From the NCBI GenBank assembly GCA_052388455.1, contig JBQTIA010000087.1:1-6980 (forward strand): a DNA stretch of 6,980 bases, given 5' to 3'. The stretch's first letter is position 1, and every line of letters starts with the position of its first letter. The position numbers were made by a program, and so were the translations under genes. Positions 1-4,279 of this stretch are shown piece after piece. The notes under the pieces were generated by a model that made no database searches, had not been told where the DNA came from, and worked only from the letters and a program-made list of their open reading frames with translations. The DNA is from CAZSNH01 sp052388455 (GTDB lineage Bacteria; Pseudomonadota; Alphaproteobacteria; Rhizobiales; Hyphomicrobiaceae).

Positions 1-278
1 ATCGTCGCGAGTGATTTTGGCTGGATGGCAGGAGCAGGTCGGCAGAAAACCTCTTTGGTTTGCAACGCACTGCGACAAACCAGCCGGCCAAAAGCACCGA
101 GCCCCTGCGGGGGTGAGCCAAGAGCTCCCGAAACGCGTCGTCGAAGCGCTCGTCCGCTGCGGAGGCATCGGCCGTCGCACTTCTCCTGGCCCTCGGACGG
201 TCTTGGCTCATCGATGGCTATCCGAATTAGGACCACGGCCTGATCGCGCGGCCATCAGACAAACGAACCGGGGTGCCC
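1..278. other. Leading non-coding stretch, no gene supported
   Basis: I see no convincing gene here. The open frames crossing it translate into Arg/Pro/Gly-rich sequence without recognisable motifs. The longest begins near position 11 and continues out of frame through the following membrane-protein gene, which is typical of shadow frames in GC-rich DNA. The stretch may be the 3' flank of an upstream gene plus the leader of the membrane-protein gene. A possible but weak promoter-like pair (TTGGCT at 203-208 and AATTAG at 225-230, spacing 16) lies before that gene. I would not annotate it as a promoter. Confidence 0.5.
56..82. repeat. Inverted repeat, 7-bp stem
   Basis: TGGTTTG at 56-62 is the exact reverse complement of CAAACCA at 76-82, leaving a 13-nt loop. 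The stem is AT-richer than its surroundings. No T-run follows on the + strand, so it is not a standard intrinsic terminator in that direction. It could be a transcript hairpin at the end of an upstream gene, a protein-binding site, or chance. Confidence 0.35.
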
Positions 279-1052
279 ATGAGCTTCTTTTCCGTACCCG
301 CGAGCTATGCGCGGGCCATCGCTGCCGCGGCGGACGATCCCCGCTCGCGCTGGAGCCCCGGCCGGAGCGAGGCTTGGTGGTGGCTCGCCGTGCCGGTGCT
401 GGCAGTCATCGGCATCATCGCGGTCTTTCGCATCGACGAGCCGTTCTATCGGGCCTGGATCCTGCCCGAGGGCTACGGCGTGCTGGAGCTGTCGCAGTTC
501 CTGCTGGCCCTCGGCGGATGTCTGATCGCGCTCCGGCTGCTGACAACTTCGACGGTGAAGGGCTGGCGGCTGCTGCTGGTCGCCGTCGCGATCTTCGCCG
601 GCGCCTGCTTCTTCATCGCCGGGGAGGAACACAGCTGGGGGCAGCACTTCTTCCAATGGCAGACACCGGAATACTGGTCGGAGATCAATCGCCAGCAGGA
701 GACCAATCTGCACAACTCGTTTCGCGTACTGAACCACCTGCCGCAACTCATTCTCGAAATCGGCATCGCGACCGGCGGCCTGCTGATGCCGCTGTACCAG
801 TGGGTGGCCGGCCCGTTCCGCGATCCGCTGCTCCGCCTGTTCGCGCCGGCCAACGCGCTTGTGCCGGCGGCGCTCGCCGCACTTCTGTTCAAGGCCGCCA
901 AGCGGATCGGCGACAGCGACCCGGCCCGCGATCTCGTCACCCGCCCGAGCGAGGCGATGGAGCTGTTCTTCTACCTTTTCATTTTTTTCTACATGGTCGT
1001 CCTCGCCCGGCGCGTCAGGGCACTCGGGCGTCATCTGTCGTCTGAGGAATGA
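279..1052 (+). CDS. Multi-pass inner-membrane protein of unknown function
   Basis: I do not recognise a named function. The product is about 257 residues (259 if the in-frame GTG at 273 is used). I prefer ATG at 279 because a GGGGT stretch at 270-274 could serve as its ribosome binding site, though at short spacing. Numbering from the GTG, hydrophobic segments lie near residues 35-52, 71-91, 98-116, 155-177, 188-207 and 229-246, so about six membrane spans are likely. Between the third and fourth is a dense polar/aromatic segment with GEEHSWGQ (117-124), QWQTPEYW (128-135) and ETNLHN (143-148). From memory, similar GEE-SWGQ / ETNLHN blocks occur in uncharacterised bacterial membrane proteins. 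The Glu and His residues could form a metal or catalytic site, but that is inference. The C-terminus is basic (RRVRALGR), consistent with a cytoplasmic end. Codon use matches the neighbours. The gene stands 132 bp before the transpeptidase and probably is not in its operon. Confidence 0.85.
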   Translation: MSFFSVPASYARAIAAAADDPRSRWSPGRSEAWWWLAVPVLAVIGIIAVFRIDEPFYRAWILPEGYGVLELSQFLLALGGCLIALRLLTTSTVKGWRLLLVAVAIFAGACFFIAGEEHSWGQHFFQWQTPEYWSEINRQQETNLHNSFRVLNHLPQLILEIGIATGGLLMPLYQWVAGPFRDPLLRLFAPANALVPAALAALLFKAAKRIGDSDPARDLVTRPSEAMELFFYLFIFFYMVVLARRVRALGRHLSSEE

Positions 1053-1069
1053 AATGCGGCTGTGAAAAG

Positions 1070-1079
1070 GCCCGCGGGC
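1070..1079. repeat. 10-bp GC palindrome after the membrane-protein gene
   Basis: GCCCGCGGGC is a perfect palindrome 18 bases after the stop codon at 1050-1052. It has no following T-run and can form only a very short hairpin, so a terminator role is doubtful. In GC-rich DNA such a palindrome may arise by chance. Confidence 0.3.
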
Positions 1080-1084
1080 AAGAA

Positions 1085-1114
1085 TTCGCCATGAACCGCG
1101 AACACAGTTATGAT
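1085..1114 (+). promoter_or_regulatory. Possible sigma-70-type promoter of the L,D-transpeptidase gene
   Basis: TATGAT at 1109-1114 differs from the -10 consensus TATAAT at one position and lies in the only AT-rich patch (about 1101-1147) between the two genes. The best upstream partner is TTCGCC at 1085-1090, a poor -35 match, with an 18-base spacer. Transcription from here would give a leader of roughly 65 bases before ATG 1185. The placement supports independent transcription of the transpeptidase, but the weak -35 element keeps confidence low. Confidence 0.35.
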
Positions 1115-1184
1115 GTTTCGCAGCTCATATGCTCAATCATGAATTAACGGCGGACCTTCCGCCCGACTCGACGGGGCCCGATCG

Positions 1185-3695
1185 ATGGCGAGATCTGCAC
1201 GACTTTCGGCTTGTGCGGCGGTAGTTGCACTGGCGACCCTGATGGCCGTCGCGGCTCCTATCGGGTTGGCAGAGGCCCAGTACTGGGACGAGCCGATCCA
1301 ACCGAAGAAGAAGCCGCGAGCCAAGGCCAAGCCGGCCGCCGCCAAGCCCGTCACGCCCTCGATCCGGGACGCCGCCGACACAGCTTCCAAAGATGCCGCC
1401 AAGGAGAAAGCGCCGGCCACGGCTCCGGCTTCAGTGCCGCATACGCCGACACCGCTGGTCGGTAACGAGCCGGCCAAAACCGAGCCGGCCAAAGACGTGA
1501 CCAAGGCCGACCCTGCCCCCGCCCCAGCCGCACCGAGCGCGCCGGCCACCGCAGCGCCGCCCTCCGCAGCTCCCGCGACGGCCAGCACGGCACCGGCCGG
1601 CGATGCGCCCGTCACTCCGGTCACTCCCGCGCCCGCAACCGAAGCAGCGGCCAGTTCGTCGAACACCGCAACGCCGGCTGCGCCTGTCGCGTCGTCGAGT
1701 GAAGCCTCGTCCGCCACCGCAACGCCGGCCGCCGTCGCACCCGCCGCCGCCATCGTTCCGGCAGTCGTGGCACCGGTCGCCATCTCACCGCCCGCAGCCA
1801 CACCACCGGCCGCCGCTGCGACGCCCCCCCCGCCGGCAGCCGCTTCAAGCGACTCCAGCGACAGCGCTGCCGAGGATGCGCGCGCCGCCGCCCGCGAGGC
1901 CAAGTCGGCTGCCGAGGAAGCCGAGGATGCCGCCGCCCTCGCCAAAGCGACCACGCCCGCCAAGCCGGTGGAACTCGTCATTCCGACCACCGCACGTCCC
2001 GATGCCGATCCGGTCGTCGCGGTAACGTTCGCACGTCTCGGCGACAAGCAGTTCACGGGCAATGCCCACAAGGACGACGTGGCTGCGGCCCTCGCCTTCT
2101 ATGGCAATCGCAGCGGCACCGGCCTCTGGACGGCCGCCGATGGTCTCAATGCCAAGGCGAAGGCCGTCGTCGCCGAGTTCGGCAAGGCCGGCGACTGGGG
2201 ACTGGCCTCCAAAGACTTCGACATCCCGCAACTCACTGCCGGCCAGACGACGCCCGATGGCCTCGGCGACGCCGAGGCACGGCTCACCTTGTCGGCCTTG
2301 AAGTACGCGCGGTTCGCCAAAGGTGGGCGTATCGATCCGCAGTCGCTGAGCCGCATCTGGGATCAGGTTGCGCCCATCAAGGACCCGTCAGCCGTGCTGG
2401 ACGCCATGGCGACGCGTGAGGAAGCGGATTCCTATCTCCGTCACCTGCACCCCCAGCATGAGCAGTTCAATCGGCTGCGCAAGGCGCTGCTCGACATCCG
2501 CGGACCCGCTGAGCCCGAGGCGCCGATCGACCCGGTGCTGCTGGTCAAGCTGCCGAAAGGCTCGAGCCTCAAGCCGGGCGCCGACCATGCCGACGTCGTT
2601 CTGCTTCGACAGCGCCTGAAAGTGCCGGCCGAGGCCGGCGCCAAGGACACCCTCTACGATCCGAAGCTCGTCGACGCCGTGAAATCCTATCAAAAGGACA
2701 AAGGACTCGAAGCTGGCGGCTGGCTCAATCAGGCGACGCGCAATGCGCTCAATACCGAGGGCGAGGCGAAGAAGCCGAACGCCGGCCGCGACGAGCAGCG
2801 CATCGTGCTGAACATGGAGCGCTGGCGCTGGATGCCTGAGAACATGGGCGCCTTCCACGTCTGGGACAACATCCCGGAATACATGGTGCGCGTGATCCGC
2901 GACGGTCGCGAGATCCATCGCGACAAGATCATCGTCGGACAAACCTCGTGGCCGACGCCCGTATTCTCCGCCGACATGCTCTACGTGATCTTCAACCCCG
3001 AATGGGGCATGCCGAACGGAATCAAGATGAAGGAGCTGAAGCCTCGGCTGCAGGCGAGCGGCGGCGGCTTCTTCGACACCCTGTTCGGCGGCGGCGGCGG
3101 CTCGGTGATCCGCGCCTACGGATTGCGCGTCAGCTACAACGGCCGCGTGATCGACCCCGACAGCGTCGACTGGTCGAACGCCAACCTCGCCAACTACAGC
3201 TTCGTGCAGCCGGCCGGGGCCAAGAACCCGCTCGGCGTCGTGAAGTTCCGCTTCCCCAACAAGCACGACGTCTACATGCACGACACGCCGGAGCGGGAGC
3301 TGTTCGGCCGCTCGACGCGGGCGCTGTCGCACGGATGCATCCGGGTCAACAATCCGCTGCGGTTCGCAGAACTGCTGCTCGAGCACGACGGCAGCAGCGG
3401 CCGGGGTCACGTGAATCTGAAAACGCCGATCCCCGTGCACATTTCCTATTTCACGGCCATCGTCGAAGATGACGGCAAGATCTCGACCTTCGGCGACATC
3501 TACGGCCATGACACGAGGCTGTCCGCCGCGCTCGGCGGCAAGCCGATCTACTTCGAGCCACCCGCGGACGTCGAAACGTCTTCCACGGTCGCGACCAGCG
3601 AAGACGGCGCGGCTGCCCCTCGCCCGGGCGCCGCCAAGAAGAAAAAGAAAAATGAGACGTTCGAAGACATTATTCAGAACGTCTTCCTGAACTGA
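1185..3695 (+). CDS. Periplasmic L,D-transpeptidase, YcbB/LdtD type, with long Ala/Pro linker
   Basis: This is a peptidoglycan cross-linking enzyme of the YkuD-fold L,D-transpeptidase family. The family makes 3-3 cross-links between peptide stems, or attaches proteins to them, through an active-site cysteine, and is inhibited by carbapenems. The product has 836 residues. Residues 1-31 form a signal peptide ending AEA before Gln32, so the enzyme is exported. Residues 40-220 are an Ala/Pro/Thr/Ser-rich linker, followed by an Ala/Glu-rich, probably helical segment (225-256). A scaffold-like domain (about 276-450, with FYGNRSGTGLW near 305) precedes a peptidoglycan-binding domain (462-523) and the catalytic domain (about 538-755). 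Catalytic residues are His699, then SHGC at 715-718 with His716 and Cys718, followed by Ile-Arg. VGQTSWPTPVFS and FNPEWGMPNGI are typical YcbB-group motifs. A Gly-rich insert (626-640) sits where the family carries its substrate-capping loop. The tail is lysine-rich (818-822) and ends in a short helix-like segment. It is longer than E. coli LdtD (about 615 residues), mostly because of the linker. ATG 1185 is supported by the signal peptide; the GGGG at 1173-1176 is a modest ribosome binding site. Confidence 0.95.
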   Translation: MARSARLSACAAVVALATLMAVAAPIGLAEAQYWDEPIQPKKKPRAKAKPAAAKPVTPSIRDAADTASKDAAKEKAPATAPASVPHTPTPLVGNEPAKTEPAKDVTKADPAPAPAAPSAPATAAPPSAAPATASTAPAGDAPVTPVTPAPATEAAASSSNTATPAAPVASSSEASSATATPAAVAPAAAIVPAVVAPVAISPPAATPPAAAATPPPPAAASSDSSDSAAEDARAAAREAKSAAEEAEDAAALAKATTPAKPVELVIPTTARPDADPVVAVTFARLGDKQFTGNAHKDDVAAALAFYGNRSGTGLWTAADGLNAKAKAVVAEFGKAGDWGLASKDFDIPQLTAGQTTPDGLGDAEARLTLSALKYARFAKGGRIDPQSLSRIWDQVAPIKDPSAVLDAMATREEADSYLRHLHPQHEQFNRLRKALLDIRGPAEPEAPIDPVLLVKLPKGSSLKPGADHADVVLLRQRLKVPAEAGAKDTLYDPKLVDAVKSYQKDKGLEAGGWLNQATRNALNTEGEAKKPNAGRDEQRIVLNMERWRWMPENMGAFHVWDNIPEYMVRVIRDGREIHRDKIIVGQTSWPTPVFSADMLYVIFNPEWGMPNGIKMKELKPRLQASGGGFFDTLFGGGGGSVIRAYGLRVSYNGRVIDPDSVDWSNANLANYSFVQPAGAKNPLGVVKFRFPNKHDVYMHDTPERELFGRSTRALSHGCIRVNNPLRFAELLLEHDGSSGRGHVNLKTPIPVHISYFTAIVEDDGKISTFGDIYGHDTRLSAALGGKPIYFEPPADVETSSTVATSEDGAAAPRPGAAKKKKKNETFEDIIQNVFLN

Positions 3696-3714
3696 GTGGT
3701 TTCGGGCGCGATGC

Positions 3715-3735
3715 AAAGGCTTGGCAGCCGCTTTT
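3715..3735 (+). terminator. Weak terminator-like hairpin after the L,D-transpeptidase gene
   Basis: AGGCT-like left arm (3717-3721) and AGCC right arm (3726-3729) flank a four-base loop. Outer AAA/TTT pairs become possible across a two-base bulge, and TTTT (3732-3735) follows. It lies 20 bases after the stop codon, where a terminator is expected. The stem is short and imperfect and the T-run has only four bases, so this is a tentative call. Confidence 0.25.
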
Positions 3736-4002
3736 CACGCGCAGTTGGGGACCTGCCCAAGGTTCGGTTCGTCCGGATTCTCTGACGATGGACAGGGCCG
3801 CGCCGACCGCGCCCAGCCTAGCTACTCCGCCGCGCGCGGATGACGAGGCTTGGGTTGGTGTTGCAGTGCAGGACCCTGCCGGGCTGACACCCTTCTTGCT
3901 CCGAAGACGGAAGTTGCCGTGCTGCGGTCTCAGACCCTTGCTGCTCGCATGTCCGCGACATACCGAGTCTGCGATCTCAGGCCGAGCCACGCCGCTCCGC
4001 CG

Positions 4003-4016
4003 CCGGCACTCGCCGG
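4003..4016. repeat. Inverted repeat CCGGC / GCCGG
   Basis: CCGGC at 4003-4007 and GCCGG at 4012-4016 are exact reverse complements around the four-base loop ACTC. It is followed directly by the 8-bp palindrome CGTTAACG (4018-4025) and then by a larger hairpin at 4030-4070. Alone it could be chance in GC-rich DNA; the close grouping makes it more notable. Confidence 0.35.
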
Positions 4017-4029
4017 ACGTTAACGGATC

Positions 4030-4070
4030 GTGAAGACGGGCCGCCGCGGCGCGCTCGCCCTCTTCTTCAC
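4030..4070. repeat. Hairpin-forming inverted repeat with 7-bp outer stem
   Basis: GTGAAGA (4030-4036) pairs exactly with TCTTCAC (4064-4070). Inside it GGGC (4038-4041) pairs with GCCC (4057-4060) across a small internal loop, and the centre is GC-only sequence able to pair further. No T-run follows on the + strand. It sits about 210 bases before the RTX start codon. It could terminate transcription arriving from upstream, form a leader structure, or mark a protein site. I cannot tell which. Confidence 0.45.
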
Positions 4071-4112
4071 ATCTCATCACCGCTCACGCGACCGAGCCGC
4101 TGAACCGAACCG

Positions 4113-4141
4113 ATTTTTTAGCTGTCATGCTTAATGATGTT
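4113..4141 (+). promoter_or_regulatory. AT-rich patch, candidate RTX promoter region
   Basis: This patch, with a run of six T residues (4114-4119) and TTAATGAT (4131-4138), stands out sharply from the surrounding GC-rich DNA. It also contains TCAT and ATGA (4125-4128 and 4134-4137) as a short inverted pair. No well-spaced -35/-10 pair can be picked with confidence. By position, about 140 bases before the RTX start, it is the likeliest place for that gene's promoter. Confidence 0.3.
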
Positions 4142-4147
4142 CCGCGC

Positions 4148-4164
4148 GTGACAGCCCCCGTCAC
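4148..4164. repeat. Inverted repeat GTGAC-N7-GTCAC
   Basis: GTGAC (4148-4152) and GTCAC (4160-4164) are exact reverse complements separated by AGCCCCC, just downstream of the AT-rich patch. The symmetry and position are consistent with an operator or a small leader hairpin. The spacing does not match a CRP/FNR-type site, where TGA and TCA half-sites are closer. Confidence 0.35.
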
Positions 4165-4270
4165 CCGGGCGTGAAATACAAACTGGCCGAACACTGAAAG
4201 CCTTCGCCGGTGCGCGCCTGCGCGTCGCCGCACCGCTCGAGATCCGCATCCGTATCCCCCAGACTTATCC

Positions 4271-4274
4271 GGAG
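4271..4274 (+). promoter_or_regulatory. Ribosome binding site of the RTX gene
   Basis: GGAG lies five bases before ATG 4280, a good Shine-Dalgarno match at acceptable spacing. It supports this ATG as the start. The protein begins MATINGNN and enters RTX-like repeat at residue 15, a familiar start for this kind of protein. Confidence 0.65.
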
Positions 4275-4279
4275 CCCCC

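Larger units (their letters stand above)
3696..4279. other. 584-bp intergenic region upstream of the RTX gene
   Basis: No gene is supported. A 136-residue reading frame on the minus strand and an 81-residue frame on the plus strand cross this region. Both give Arg/Ser/Pro/Ala-rich sequence with no motif, no good ribosome binding site and no domain-like pattern. The region does hold a weak hairpin soon after the transpeptidase stop, three inverted repeats packed in 4003-4070, an AT-rich patch at 4113-4141, another inverted repeat at 4148-4164, and the RTX start signals. It probably contains the end of the transpeptidase transcript and the promoter and leader of the RTX gene. Confidence 0.6.

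Noticed and set aside
255..1034. A 259-residue minus-strand frame opposite the membrane-protein gene
   Set aside because: Its product is rich in Arg, Gln, Glu and Asp with no recognisable domain, while the plus strand encodes clear membrane segments and a conserved-looking motif.
11..1045. A 344-residue plus-strand frame covering the first kilobase
   Set aside because: It is out of frame with the membrane-protein gene and translates to Arg/Pro/Gly-rich sequence with no hydrophobic segments or motifs.
1091..1147. An 18-codon plus-strand frame (MNREHSYDVSQLICSIMN) before the transpeptidase gene
   Set aside because: It lacks a good ribosome binding site, overlaps the likely -10 element and is out of frame with the gene. 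It could be a leader peptide, but nothing supports it beyond being open.
1133..2071. A 312-residue minus-strand Ala/Gly-rich frame
   Set aside because: It is antisense to the signal peptide and Ala/Pro linker of the transpeptidase, and its Ala/Gly/Val content follows from that composition.
2388..3716. A 442-residue minus-strand frame opposite the transpeptidase catalytic part
   Set aside because: The plus strand carries the SHGC catalytic motif and family motifs; the minus product has no domain-like features.
3670..4080. A 136-residue minus-strand frame in the intergenic region
   Set aside because: No motif, no ribosome binding site, Arg/Ser/Gly-rich composition, and it overlaps the 3' end of the transpeptidase gene.
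4148..4164. GTGAC-N7-GTCAC considered as a CRP/FNR-type site
   Set aside because: The half-sites are too far apart (nine bases between GTGA and TCAC instead of six) and the flanking T/A positions are missing.
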